NCBI GenBank assembly: GCA_024734495.1
Contig: JALMQS010000409.1
Location: 186,305 to 250,304 of the forward strand
Length of the DNA stretch: 64,000 nt
DNA from: Forficula auricularia
Taxonomy: Eukaryota > Arthropoda > Insecta > Dermaptera > Forficulidae
Direction: 5' to 3'
Position 1 is the stretch's first letter; each line of letters begins with the position of its first letter. This document shows positions 1 through 9,093 of the stretch, piece by piece. The translations under genes and the position numbers were made by a program. The notes beneath the pieces are model-generated. The model saw only the letters and a list, made by a program, of their open reading frames with translations, was not told the DNA's origin and did no database searches.

Positions 1-1
1 A

Positions 2-575
2 GCCGCGGAATACATTGAACTATTAAAAGACATTTTGCAATCTGACGACGAAGACAAATACGCTCAATCGAAAAAACTATTATTATCAAGATATAAAGTG
101 AGCGATGAGAGCAGAATTAAAAAACTCGTAGCAGGTATAGATTTGGGAGATCTGACCCCAAGCCAACTCTTATACAAACTCAAGAGTTTGGCGGTGCCTG
201 ACACTCCCGAAATTTATATCAAAACACTATGGCTAGATAAGCTGCCATTGCAAATACAAAACATCATAGCAGCCTCGAAAGACAATCTCGATGATCTAGC
301 ATCGACAGCAGATAAAATTCATGAAATAAATCAGCCAATAATTAATAAATTGGATGATGAAAAATCTTTAATAAAGTCGCTATGTGAAAAAATAGAAAAG
401 TTGGAAAAGAAAATTGATGAAAACAAGCGCGGTGAATTCCCAAACCATTTTCACAGCACGAATTCTCATCAATATCAAAATTTTTCCAACCGAAACGAAA
501 AACCATTCAGAGAAAACAAACAAAATATCAATTTATGTATCGATCTGAAAAATGGCAGGTTAATAGATAATTCAA
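2..575 (+). pseudogene. Ty3/gypsy-type gag fragment, open at left edge
   Basis: An open frame enters from the left edge and reads as retrotransposon capsid. It has a segment ending in LLLSRYKVSDESRIKKLV, then a region of the type LGDLTPSQLLYKLKSLA, then TLWLDKLPLQIQNIIAAS, the order seen in gag proteins of insect Ty3/gypsy elements. A lysine- and glutamate-rich, probably coiled-coil stretch follows (about positions 350-430). No CCHC knuckle, protease or pol follows. Similarity stops near 575 although the frame stays open to 649, so the 3' side is truncated or replaced. There is no evidence for a complete element inside the window. Confidence 0.75.
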
Positions 576-1730
576 CCAAAACGTGTGGCTTGCTCATTTC
601 TTTGCTTTCCCCTTCCAACCACCTTCATTCCTTCGTGGCTATATGCTAGTACCCAGCACCCCGACAAACTCATTATTTTTTCAAAACTGGACTTATACCA
701 CAAAAAACCCTGGCTCAAAATATAAGTATTTTTACAATAAAAGAAGTAGGTACATTCATACGCATAATATACGAGATATTATTAATTTATTAAACAAAAA
801 CAGAATATGATTTAGTGCAATTTCGCAATTGGTAGGTTAAGGGAAATGTTATTTCCCAGACTGTGCTAGCGTTTAAATTTTTCGTTCTTAAAACGTCTGC
901 CAGCTTGAGTTCTCCCAGATTTAGGTAATTCTTTGTTTTTACGCCTTGAAATTGACGTTGGCTGGACTCTAATTTTTCTGGTTTTCTTCCATATATGCGA
1001 CTTTTAGCTTCTAAAATTTTTTAAATTTGATAAGGGGTTTTTAGTTGTTTCATTAGTACATTAAACTTTATAACGGATAACGTAGCTTCTGGGCTCTAAT
1101 TTTTATCGAGTATACTTGTTATGCGATTAAATTCTGAGCGCATTTGTATAATTTCTTTTCTAAAACAATTATACTCATTCATACATTATTCCAATGTTCA
1201 TTCCATTTTCCATAAAACGAACTTTTCTACAAGATGTAACAGCGTCAAAATATCAAAGAATTCAAGGTTGCTCTCTATCACAGGAATTTGTCCGACGCGT
1301 CGCAGCGTAAATATAAACAATTCCACGAGTGATTCAGAGCATTACATTGAATATGTAAAAAAACACCTGTCCGATCCGAAAGGGGCAAACAATTTAATAA
1401 TAATATTCTTCAGAAAATAAAAATATTAGTTATAGTAATTTAAAAGGCACGTTTTTTGCACCCAATTTGCCCAAAATCTAGCAAATATTTAAAATGTGAC
1501 AACACCGTCATCGGCGGTGGAATGTTATATTCGGAAGCTATAAAAGTAGCATGATTTTTATATTTTGACGAAAAATTAAATATCTCATATTTTAGTGCTA
1601 GGGGGTTCCTCAGAAATAAATATAAGTCCTCGCCCTAAAACAGGCTGAGAAACACTGTGTTAACCTACAAATGTCCTTCCTTTAATTAACATTTTCTTAA
1701 TAAAAATATATTTTTAATCTTTGTTTTTTT
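576..1730. other. No recognisable gene
   Basis: AT-rich sequence after the gag fragment. A 99-codon frame at 1121-1420 (+) has no family resemblance I can recognise and is probably chance. A 3' gag-pol continuation is not present. Confidence 0.5.
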
Positions 1731-2262
1731 ACTTTATCCAATGCGAAGCATGGGTAAAGATTGTAATCGGTCTGGCGGCAAGCGCGGCTTCAAAGGGTCC
1801 TCAGGTAAAGACTACTGAACCCATGGACTCAAAAAGTCACAAATTGTAGTATTCAATTAGATTGAATTTTAGCACGTGACGATTTTGACAAAAATTACCT
1901 GGGGTCTCGTCGAGAGGCCAAAAAGTGCCATTTTTTTTTTGGAAGTGCGCGCGGATGGATGGATGGATATGTATCTATCGTTTTTTTCGTCCACGATTTT
2001 TTCCACACCTTTACACCAATTGAAATGAAAATGAAAACCTAACATTATTTTAACAAAATTAAGCGCTGATTAGTTTTTGGTAAATATCGGCCCACAAACA
2101 TTAGTATTTTATTTCGGTACTTTTTTAGTTTTTTCTAAATATCTTGAAAATGACTTAACCAATTTTGATGAAATTTAATATCCTAATTAAGTACCTTGGG
2201 GACCACAAAAAAGGTTAAATAAAGTTTTTAGTAAAATTATATTTTAAAGTACTTTATTCAAG
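1731..2262. repeat. Dispersed repeat A, copy 1 (about 530 bp)
   Basis: Begins ACTTTATCCAATGCGAAGCA and ends ATTATATTTTAAAGTACTTTA. The same sequence recurs at 37222-37785 with scattered substitutions and a longer GGATGTATG-type microsatellite inside. A short 3' part recurs at 2568-2645. The start ACTTTATCCA is the reverse complement of TGGATAAAGT at 2288-2297, so a short terminal inverted repeat is possible. The 37-kb copy does not show that right end, so the boundary is uncertain. It has no coding capacity; a non-autonomous DNA transposon is the likeliest class. Confidence 0.65.
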
Positions 2263-2567
2263 AACATATTAATATTTCAAATGAATTTGGATAAAGTTTA
2301 GCAACGATCCGTTGCAGTTTATTTATGAATCAATTTATTTTCTGTCAAGAAGGTTTATTTATTTTGTTTTTAGTGATTTTCTCAAAATGGCTCTAACAAT
2401 TTTCTTAAATTTGTTGTGTGGAGATTTTAAAAATTCAATATCTTAAAAGTTTAAGAAATTATTACTTTGTAGTTCATTTATTCCAGACATTTTACAAATT
2501 TATTATTTTGAAATAGGTTGGAAACAAATTATAAATATTTGACTTTGAATATCAAAAAGATTAATGG

Positions 2568-2691
2568 ATAGTACCTTGAGGACCACAAAAATGGTCATAT
2601 AAATTTTTTTGTAAAATTATATTTTAAAGTACTTTACTCTAGACTACGATAGTTCACTGGATAAAGTTTAGCAACGATCCGTTGCAGTTTA
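2568..2691. repeat. Partial duplication of the end of repeat A
   Basis: 2568-2645 repeats the tail of repeat A (GTACCTTGAGGACCACAAAA, then AAAATTATATTTTAAAGTAC). The following GGATAAAGTTTAGCAACGAT is also found at 2289-2308. A segment of about 120 bp spanning the repeat end and its flank has therefore been duplicated about 370 bp downstream. Confidence 0.6.
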
Positions 2692-2696
2692 TTTTT

Positions 2697-2764
2697 ATTT
2701 TTTACTGAGGCTTCGCGACCCCCCCCCCCCCAGGAGGTCGCGACCCACATGTTGAAGATCACTG
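2697..2764 (-). mobile_element. hAT-type transposon end
   Basis: On the minus strand the segment starts CAGTGATCTTCAACATGTGG and runs into GGTCGCGACC followed by a run of C/G and a second GTCGCGA. The layout CAGTG-TTC-CAAC followed by GGGTCGCGACC is the familiar terminal sequence of many animal hAT elements. No transposase is attached, so this is a solo end or the rest of a MITE. Confidence 0.6.
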
Positions 2765-2774
2765 ACTTATTCCA

Positions 2775-2940
2775 TACAAGGCTCAGAATTGCTCCTGTCT
2801 CGAATATTGCTTGCATCTGTGGAGTGTGGGTTTCAAGCAAATACCCAGTTTGCCCATACACAAATCTAGACCCGTCTGAATGAATTGGAGGACAAATTCA
2901 AAAGGTCCTTACTTTTGATAATAAAAAGTGAAATGGACCT
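2775..2940 (+). pseudogene. CR1-like LINE reverse transcriptase C-terminal scrap
   Basis: Reading from 2775 gives YKAQNCSCLEYCLHLW, which matches YKAQIRSCLEYCSHLW in the better preserved CR1-type copy at 28515-28578 on the minus strand. After this the frame decays (a stop near 2871). It is the part of the protein just after the RT thumb. It lies directly behind a hAT end, so its 5' side was cut by another insertion. Confidence 0.65.
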
Positions 2941-2974
2941 CTTCAGAAATACTTCGTAGCCATCTGATCTTTAA

Positions 2975-3320
2975 AACTAGAATATTTTTCTTATTCCCAG
3001 ACCCATTTCTGATTGGTTTACCGCTGGAAGCTAGCTACCTTTGGGTCCGGCGGCTTTTCGGTCTCCTTGCTGGCTTTGTCAGGGCGACCCGCTGACCTGG
3101 CAGGTGCGCGGGGCGTGGCGTTTCTATAGCAACCGTACCACACGCTGTCAATATTACCTGGCTTGCACGCCCGTGCTTTTATTCTATCATTCGCGTGCTA
3201 AGGGCTTTGCGTGCTGTGCTACCCTCAAGCAGCTTCCTTCCAATTTATTACTCAACATAAAACCTGACGAAATAAAAAGCTTACGGGTGCCTCTTGCTTC
3301 TTCTTTGTTAAGAATTTAAA
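2975..3320. other. GC-rich patch of unknown origin
   Basis: About 250 bp (3010-3240) is much richer in G and C than the flanks, including GGTGCGCGGGGCGTGGCG. A 92-codon frame runs through it but resembles no family I know. It could be the 5' UTR/promoter of a non-LTR element or a decayed host exon; I cannot decide. Confidence 0.3.
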
Positions 3321-3559
3321 TGATAAATTTGTCAAAATGTGATTTACAGATTTAATTTCGATAGGCATTTTATTTAAATTCTGTTGTAATTCATAATAAA
3401 ATTAATTAAAATAATATAAAGTAAAAAAAATATATTTTTCATTAAGAAATGATTCATGAGAATTGTTTACTGTTAGTGATATCCATAGTTCAATTAACAT
3501 TTCTATTTTGTGTAGATAGAAAATAGAAAAGTTTACAACTGACTAATTGCAAATAATTC

Positions 3560-3622
3560 TAATTTTTTTCATCTGGGGGAATTTCTCCCGAAACTTTTTG
3601 ATATTTAATAAACGTTTTATTA
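3560..3622 (+). ncRNA. Decayed hammerhead-like module with AATAAA
   Basis: CTGGGGGAATTTCTCCCGAAAC near 3575-3596 has a hairpin followed by GAAAC, and AATAAA follows at about 3607. The CUGANGA core is lost (CUGGGGGA). It shares its downstream TAAATAAACGTTTT-like sequence with 7105-7125. I read it as a relic of the module preserved at 8771-8822 and 11209-11261. Confidence 0.3.
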
Positions 3623-3884
3623 TTGCAAACAAATGACTGTCTATTTGAGAAAGAAAGTTGGTAATTTTTCTCAAAATCAACTCACGATATTTAATCAATT
3701 ATTTAACGAACGGGTTCAACTCTCGAGGGGGCAGGATCCTACCTGCATTATAAACATTCTATTAAAATCTTTGATTTATTTGACCTAAATTAATTTTCGT
3801 TTTCTTCTTCTTTGTTTTCTTTTTAACGAATGAGTCGTAACACCAGACTTCTATCTAATAAGACCAGGCTCCCACGGCTTGGAT

Positions 3885-3960
3885 TCTTTTTTTTTAATGA
3901 TATTGATGTGAGAAGGAGATACACCAGAAGGTCCATCCCCTAAAGGCCTGTATGGGCTAA
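3885..3960 (-). repeat. CR1-like LINE 3' tail
   Basis: On the minus strand the sequence ...GGTGTATCTCCTTCTCACATCAATATCATT ends in a run of A. It aligns with the 3' UTR ends at 28000-28095 and 35700-35790 (minus) and 23880-23943 (plus). It marks the 3' terminus of a truncated CR1-type insertion. Confidence 0.5.
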
Positions 3961-4029
3961 CCCCTCCATCGTGAAAAGAACAGAGTAGAAGGAAAAGAAC
4001 CCGGGATCACGAGCCAAATCTCAGAAAGT

Positions 4030-4238
4030 TAGATATAGTCCAATTTACTAAGTTTTTAGGGGCTTCGAGCAGTGGTAAATTCTCCGCGCGATAAATTAGG
4101 TTAAATTTATCTCCCACTTAATTTTTATTACCAGACTCTATACTTACAGAAAAAAATGTCTGGGTATAGCCGGGAATCGAACCCGAGACCTCCGGGTTGC
4201 CAGCCAGTTATGCTGACCATTACACCAGGTACACCCGT
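4030..4238 (-). mobile_element. tRNA-derived SINE
   Basis: Minus-strand head: ACCTGGTGTAATGGTCAGCA (A-box-like), then GGTCTCGGGTTCGATTCCCG (B box), then a non-tRNA body running to about 4030. The anticodon arm does not fold with a normal 7-nt loop and the tail is fused to unrelated sequence, so it is a pol III SINE rather than a working tRNA gene. It begins immediately downstream (in its own direction) of the LINE fragment at 4241-4650. Confidence 0.6.
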
Positions 4239-4240
4239 GC

Positions 4241-4650
4241 AGCTCATATCTGGTCTGTCCATCTGGCTGGTGATCTGCCACACCTACGAGATACTTCCAC
4301 TCTCCCTTGAATGACGATCCTCTAAAGACCAGTGTTAGATCTTGTCAGGTGGCCGAAATATTTAACAATCCTCCCGAGCACTATTCTGTCCCGCATGGAC
4401 TTCTCGAAGGACGGAGATTTTAGTACAAGGGATTCCAAACATTCTTCTCCAGCACCACTTCTCAAAGGCGTCTATTTTTTGCGGATGTTCTTCTTTAGGG
4501 TCCAAGATTCAACTTCATATAACATGATAGGGAAGACCAGAGTAGTGACGATTAACTTTTCATATTGATGGTTAAGCTGTTGTCCTGCCATATCTTCTTT
4601 AACTTTGCCATTGCTGATCTTCCCATTTGTATTCGACGAGTTACCTTCGT
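4241..4650 (-). pseudogene. LINE endonuclease-RT C-terminal fragment, several frameshifts
   Basis: Minus-strand frames give RRIQMGRSAMAKLKKIW, NLGP..R.TSAKN, then pieces resembling the usual ..ILRYFGHVTRS.. tail and finally DHQPDGQTRYE. These motifs in this order are the post-RT region of the widespread insect endonuclease-reverse-transcriptase LINEs. Reading needs at least two frame changes and crosses stops, so it is dead. Its end abuts the SINE at 4030-4238. Confidence 0.65.
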
Positions 4651-4904
4651 TTTATTATTGTTTTTATAAAGAATTGAATTTCTTTTATACAATAAACGAT
4701 TATTTATTAATTTGACTTATGACTTTACAGAGTTATATACATGAGTGACTAAATTATGTTAATTTTATGGGGTTTCATTTTATTCATATCTTTAGATCTA
4801 TTAATTGTTAAATATCATCTCGAGCATATCACCGTAATTCTCATTTACATTGATATTAAAATATAGGCATTTAAAAAAAATCAAATTATTTACAAAAAGT
4901 TCCC
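4651..4904. other. AT-rich spacer, nothing recognised
   Basis: No frame, repeat or RNA motif that I can support. Confidence 0.4.
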
Positions 4905-4907
4905 CAC

Positions 4908-5510
4908 TTATTTAGTGTTGCTTTGGTCATTGCGCGGCGTGGCAAGTTTAATAAGATTGAGGGAGCACCAAATTTTTCTTGAATGATTCATTCCTGAAGG
5001 TGGAGTTGTGGGTTTCTTCTTGGTTCTTGGTCCTGGCGCAGGGTTGTTTGAAATAAACACACTTAGGGGAAAAGAGAAAAATAAAAAAAGAGAATATTTT
5101 AAAAGAAACGTGTTCACTTAATGAGAGGCACGCATCTAGTTGATGCGATTTTTCGAAGCTGGGTGGAGACTGATTTGAATTGAAATGGTAAGACCAGCGA
5201 CTGTTCCGGAGCTTCGAAGTCACATTTGAACACTGTCCCGCTTATTTAGTGTTAGTTTGGACACGGCGTGGCTAGTTCTAATACGATTGAGAGAGCACCA
5301 AATTTTTCTTGAATGGTTGAATCCTTAGGGTGGAGAGGCAGTCCCTTTGTTGTCGGCTTCTTCTTAGTTCTTGGTTCCGCACAGAGTTGTTGCTTATTTA
5401 GTGCTACTTTGGTCACGGCGTGGCTAGTTCTAATACGATTGAGGGAATACCAAATTTTTCTTGAATGTTTGAATCCTGAGGTTGGAATCAGCAAACCACC
5501 AGACATTGAA
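4908..5510. repeat. Three diverged copies of a roughly 110-150-bp repeat
   Basis: Copies begin near 4911, 5240 and 5395 with CTTATTTAGTG and continue through GGCGTGGC(A/T)AGTTTAATA or GGCGTGGCTAGTTCTAATAC, GATTGAG, CACCAAATTTTTCTTGAATG and GTGGAG. Copies 2 and 3 are closest and almost contiguous. Copy 1 is separated by about 190 bp. The short minus-strand frames across them arise only from the repeat. Possibly the internal repeats of an LTR or UTR; no coding identity. Confidence 0.6.
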
Positions 5511-5868
5511 CAATTTCCAACAACGTAATAATTATAAGGTTAACTTGTATTCCCTTTTTCTCTTAATTCTCAAAAATGCATTTTGTATTTGGTACCAAAT
5601 TGTAAACATACTCTTGACAATAGTTGCTAATCAACTAATATAGGAGAACAAGAAGGATTTGCTTTTTTACTTTGATGAGATTCGTTTCTATGAAGTTAGT
5701 CACAAGAAAGACGAAGTTATCGCAAATTTAAACAACAAATGAGAAACAATGCCACGAGGAAAAAATGTATAAAAAAAACAACATGTTTCATGAATTGTTA
5801 AATCTCGAGGAGATGATGGTCTATTAATTTTTCCCCATTCACGCATTGCCGCTTGTTGACATCGTAGA
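5511..5868. other. No recognisable gene
   Basis: AT-rich DNA between the three-copy repeat and the Penelope fragment. Nothing supported. Confidence 0.4.
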
Positions 5869-6243
5869 TCAGGAAATTTTTAAAGCTAAATTTACTTCAA
5901 TAGATCTAAACATGTCTACCACTTCAAAAGAGACCAACACTTCATCTTGCATTAATCTTATCATTTGTATCTTTGAAATTAGATCATAAGTATTTACTAT
6001 TCTACTGTTGTTTCTAGTAATGGCATTTAAAATTCTTGAAAAAAATTTACTTAAGCCATTTATAGGAGAACCTACAGGTGATAATATTATCCTTAAAGGC
6101 TTAATATAGGTGTAAGTTTTCTTATCAATAATGTCTAATGACAAGAGTTGTCTTAGATATTTATTAATTCTCTTCTGTAAAGAAACCAAAGATATTAAAC
6201 TTGCGACTTGAAACTTATCATTATCAGAAAATATCTGTTTCAT
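5869..6243 (-). pseudogene. Penelope-like element RT fragment
   Basis: The 124-codon frame contains KPLRIILSPVGSPINGLSKFF and later VSFEVVDMFRSIEVNLALK. These correspond to the finger/palm motifs of Penelope-like RTs (the R-P-I-x-S-x-x-G-S-P-x-x-x-L-A/S-K block and the V-S-F-D-V-V-S-L-F-T block). In the second block the usual catalytic D is E and the T is replaced, which fits decay. The downstream RT (YxDD) and GIY-YIG endonuclease are absent. Relevant because hammerhead-like motifs typical of Penelope termini occur in this window. Confidence 0.75.
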
Positions 6244-6527
6244 TTTACTGTGCTACTCAGATCTATTCATTACAACCGTTATACAGGGTGGGGCTTAAAA
6301 ATTTCCATTTTGAAGCGGTATTACTCACTTCACTTCTCTAATCCTAATACTACTCGCACAGTGACTCAACAAAATCTTATGCTCCACTCTGTATCTGACT
6401 TATCCGTTAGTAAAACCTGTATTTCTTCTTTCATGGAACCGGATGGTGTCGGATTCTTACCCACTAAAAACTCTCCTTAACACATGCTTATTGCAATGGA
6501 ACCGCTCTTCGCATTACTTCAATGCGA
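6244..6527. other. Unassigned segment
   Basis: Contains TTATACAGGGTGGGGC at about 6280, resembling the end of the small element at 49995-50382, but no partner end nearby. A 90-codon plus-strand frame (6208-6480) has no recognised similarity. Confidence 0.35.
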
Positions 6528-6845
6528 TTACCGCCTATCTGTTATCGGGCTTCGTCTCTTTTTGTTTCTATGATAAGCCGTACCACTGTATATGTAATTT
6601 GCCAGTGGGGTTCGGATCCCAGCAGGCCTATCATTCATTAAATTGTCTGCGTTGAAAAGTTTTCCTGCTGAGTTCGTATAATTAAATCTTAACAATGCCC
6701 ACCTCTTGCATATGAACAGGGTGTGTTCAGCATCATCCGCCTCACCACAATAAATACAATCTGGTGAATAAGCTCTTATATTCAGTTTGTTTAAACCCTC
6801 CATGCTCTTAGAGTGCTTATAGACCAACTTGTATAAACTTCTTAT
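6528..6845 (-). pseudogene. R1/I-type LINE C-terminal zinc-knuckle fragment
   Basis: The frame ends with SPDCIYCGEADDAEHTLFIC, a C-x2-C-x8-H-x4-C knuckle of the type located after the RT in R1-like LINEs, followed by KRWALLR and the usual NLMNDRPA-like segment. Upstream KLVYKHSKSMEGLN fits the preceding linker. The rest of the RT is missing: a 5'-truncated insertion or remnant. Confidence 0.7.
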
Positions 6846-6846
6846 C

Positions 6847-6890
6847 TGTTGTAAGAGGAGGCCCCCTCCTGCCCGGCCGAATAAATAATA
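6847..6890 (+). repeat. LINE-like 3' end motif (GAGGCCCC...AATAAA)
   Basis: GTAAGAGGAGGCCCCCTCCT then GGCCGAATAAATAA. The same arrangement is on the minus strand at 25516-25556 (GTAAGAGGAGGCCCCTTCCT...GGCCCAATAAA) and, more diverged, at 10333-10365. A shared hairpin plus polyadenylation signal suggests the 3' UTR end of one LINE family. Confidence 0.45.
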
Positions 6891-7500
6891 TATTTTTATT
6901 ATATCATGTACGATCCGGTTGGTTTCACCAGAAGGGCGGCGGGAATTAGAGATTTATTCACAAATTTTTAAATTGAGGAAAAATCATTGTCAAGCATAAT
7001 TTGAACAATTTTTAAACTGTAATTGCTTATTTGAAATAAATATGTCAACTAACAAATTTCATCGATAAAGGAAGAGTTTCTTCCAAAACGTTTGGATCGT
7101 AAATAAACGTTTTCCCATTGTTTTTTCTAAATAATTGTTATATTTTTTACAATACAAATTCAAGAATTTATTTCAAAATCGCACATATTGCTATCTAAGG
7201 CCTGTTTCAAACCTACCCCTGCTGTCGTTTAAAATCAACATGTAGCCGAGGCCGACACAAAACTGGATCATTTTGGGGGCCTTTCTTTTTTTTGTTTGAA
7301 TTCTGTTCATATATGATTCTTAGGTTTTGTCCCATAAAATAGGACGATCATGAACTATTGTAAACAGTACCTACTTCAAGATCAACTGCTGCCATGATAA
7401 AATATTTTAAACTTAACACAAAAATTTGTACAAAAAACGAGTAATCACAAGTAGTAACTGTAAACATGTCGTTCCTGATAGATGTGTACTGTGTAATGCG
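6891..7500. other. AT-rich segment with one decayed hammerhead-like hairpin
   Basis: At 7069-7125 GGAAGAGTTTCTTCC is followed by AAAACGTTT and TAAATAAACG, the same order (hairpin, AAACG, AATAAA) as the modules at 8771 and 11209, but both core sequences are altered. Nothing else is recognised. Confidence 0.35.
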
Positions 7501-7530
7501 CCAAAGGCAGTCTATAAATTATTTACTTTT

Positions 7531-7585
7531 ATTCAATTTCCGACGTTTAGGAGAATTTTTTCTCTCCTTCTTCAGGGTATTGAAT
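7531..7585 (-). ncRNA. Hammerhead-like motif, core mutated
   Basis: On the minus strand: ATTCAAT (stem I 5' side), CC, CTGAAGA, stem II GGAGA/TCTCC, then TAAACGTC, GG and ATTGAAT (stem I 3' side), followed at once by AATAAAAG. Both core boxes of a hammerhead are present except that GAAA reads TAAA. The long stem I is retained as 7+2 bp with a small internal loop. Confidence 0.4.
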
Positions 7586-7858
7586 AGTTATTGATGGGTG
7601 AGTATAACTCGGTTCCCATTTGTCTCTCCTTTCAGCGATAGCAACAATATTACAATATTTTCCAACATTATACCATAAGTGTACTATTGGTGTACTATTA
7701 TTATTATTTTTTTAAATTGCCTAACTAGCTAGTGAGCTGAAATTTGAGAGGTTAAGATGTGCATATTTGTACTAATTTTCAGCTTTCTAGATAAATATGT
7801 TTGCTGAGAAAAAGAATGCCCGAAAGTTTTCACTTTCGCCAATTTTTTCTAATTGCTT
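7586..7858. other. Spacer / possible 3' UTR of the kinase exon
   Basis: AT-rich, downstream of the kinase stop codon on the minus strand. No clear polyadenylation signal assigned. Confidence 0.3.
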
Positions 7859-8194
7859 TTAATTTAATCGCTCTTTTTCAATTTCACTTAGAGTATCAAG
7901 GGAATTGAATGTTTCAGGCGCCTGTTTGCTCCATGGAGGGCCCCAAGGAGATAATATTTGCACTGTCGGCGGACAAGATGATCTCCTATCTTGTATGGGT
8001 ACAATAACACTTTCCAGGCGTTCAATAACTTTTTGCATATCCGGTCGATCATTGCGTTTTTCTTCCGCGCATAGCAAACCAATAGCAAGAAACTGTCGAC
8101 AGAATGGAATGGCAATTACATCTTCGACAGGCCAAGCTTTACGATCTCGGAGTTCATTTGCGGCGGTTTGTTCATCGAAAGTTCGTATACTTAT
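7859..8194 (-). CDS. Protein-kinase C-terminal exon (Pelle/IRAK-like)
   Basis: The minus frame reads ELRDRKAWPVEDVIAIPFC, RQFLAIGLLCAEEKRNDRPD, MQKVIERLES, then a Ser/Pro-rich tail ending at a stop at 7859. The pattern C-x-x-E-K-R-x-x-R-P-x-M-x-x-V-x-x-x-L is kinase subdomain XI, with the conserved Arg that pairs with the APE Glu. The spacing and tail resemble the Pelle/IRAK branch, a Toll-pathway kinase family, but this is inference from a short segment. Frame opens near 8194 where ATAATAAG could be a splice acceptor. The sequence there meets repeat B, so the exon may instead be truncated. No other kinase exon is seen in the window. Confidence 0.55.
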   Translation of the reverse strand: MSIRTFDEQTAANELRDRKAWPVEDVIAIPFCRQFLAIGLLCAEEKRNDRPDMQKVIERLESVIVPIQDRRSSCPPTVQILSPWGPPWSKQAPETFNSLDTLSEIEKERLN

Positions 8195-8560
8195 TATAGT
8201 GTTAGTGGTGGGGGGTGGTGCGTGCTATTATGGGATGAGAAAGGGGTTGGTTGTTGGAAGGTGAGGGGAATGCCCCTTACCCCAACTGTTGGTCCAACCA
8301 CGAGGGAAAGTAGGTATTGGAAGTGTGTGTGACAAAAAGTATGTGAGCGAACCATTATTCGGTGGTAGCTGATTACTTCGATTCGGGTTGGCGCATATAT
8401 AACATTCAACGAATATTGTCGCTTACGGGATTACACGCGCCAACTCGTCTCTCAATAATTCATTGATTTATTATTTCATTATAAACAGATTGATTTATAT
8501 AGTGTACAGTGTGTTTGACAATTTGACTGTTGTTTACTCAAAGTATTATTACTAATATTA
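8190..8560 (-). repeat. LTR-like repeat B, minus copy
   Basis: Minus-strand text (CGTGGTTGGA, GGGGCATTCCCCTCAC, CCAACAACCAACCCCTT) matches 24350-24430 (+). The part at 8430-8560 (AATAATTCATTGATTTATTA, GTGTTTGACAATTTGACTG) matches the reverse complement of 24110-24240. The order agrees with one unit spanning 24095-24507. Probably a solo LTR or non-autonomous element. It abuts the 5' end of the kinase exon. Confidence 0.5.
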
Positions 8561-8602
8561 AAGTATTGTTTATTTGAACAAACTACTATGTATGAGGTCG
8601 CA

Positions 8603-8616
8603 GTGCCATCTAGCGG
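8603..8616 (-). promoter_or_regulatory. CTCF-like motif
   Basis: The minus strand reads CCGCTAGATGGCAC, which fits the animal CTCF core (CC-A/G-S-Y-AG-R-K-GGC-R-S) at every position. A single match in 64 kb is only weak evidence for binding. It sits just upstream of the hammerhead-like module. Confidence 0.3.
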
Positions 8617-8770
8617 TGAGCGCTAGGACTGGACCGGACAGTTCAAGTGTGTAAAAGTTCAAGATTCTTGAGCAATTGGGGCATGATCCAACAATGTATT
8701 ATAGTTTAAATAAAAAGGATTAAAGGATGTTTCGTCGCGTAGTGGAATTGTCTTTTGACAAAGAGTGATA

Positions 8771-8822
8771 GAATGAGCCACTGAGGAAGTCGAAATTAAT
8801 CGACGAAACGTCTGGCCCATTC
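8771..8822 (+). ncRNA. Hammerhead-ribozyme-like RNA motif
   Basis: Stem I GAATGAGCCA/TGGCCCATTC (8771-8780 with 8813-8822) pairs 9 of 10 positions. Inside it are CTGAGGA (8781-8787), stem II GTCG/CGAC (8789-8792 with 8801-8804) with an AAATTAAT loop, GAAA (8805-8808) and CGTC. These are the two conserved boxes of a type I hammerhead with a minimal stem III, as known from Penelope-like elements. The palindromic ACGU would pair between two molecules. One deviation: an extra A (8788) between the first box and stem II. AATAAA follows at 8824. Self-cleavage is inference. Confidence 0.5.
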
Positions 8823-8910
8823 AATAAAAACTCTGTTTTTTATTTTTTGTCCAATTCCCTGCTATTCCTGTTAATTAATTATCTTAATTATTTTGAATCA
8901 AATTAAGTGA

Positions 8911-9093
8911 CTGGGGGGTCGGGTAGGCTAGGCGGTAGCATGTCAGCCAGCTAACCAAGAGGACCCGAGTTCGAATCCGGCTCGAGGCATCCGGCTAAAA
9001 TCTGACCCCCGAGGTAGAGACAAATTTAAAAATAAAATAAATAGTATCGTAAATGGCTTATGGCTACCAAGGCCGAAAAAGCCAAAAAAAAAA
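8911..9093 (+). mobile_element. tRNA-derived SINE with poly(A) tail
   Basis: Head GGGTAGGCTAGGCGGTAGCA (A box), then GAGTTCGAATCCGG (B box), a body with TGACCCCCGAGGTAGAG, and an end GGCCGAAAAAGCC followed by a run of A to 9093. The layout is complete from A box to tail, so this is probably a full-length copy. Confidence 0.75.

Noticed and set aside
3041..3319. 92-codon frame as a gene
   Set aside because: No family resemblance; its openness is explained by GC-rich composition.
4150..4238. Functional tRNA gene on the minus strand
   Set aside because: A and B boxes are present, but the anticodon arm does not form a normal 7-nt loop and the 3' side continues as a SINE body.
7905..8264. Plus-strand 119-codon frame
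   Set aside because: It overlaps the kinase frame on the other strand and has no recognisable similarity.
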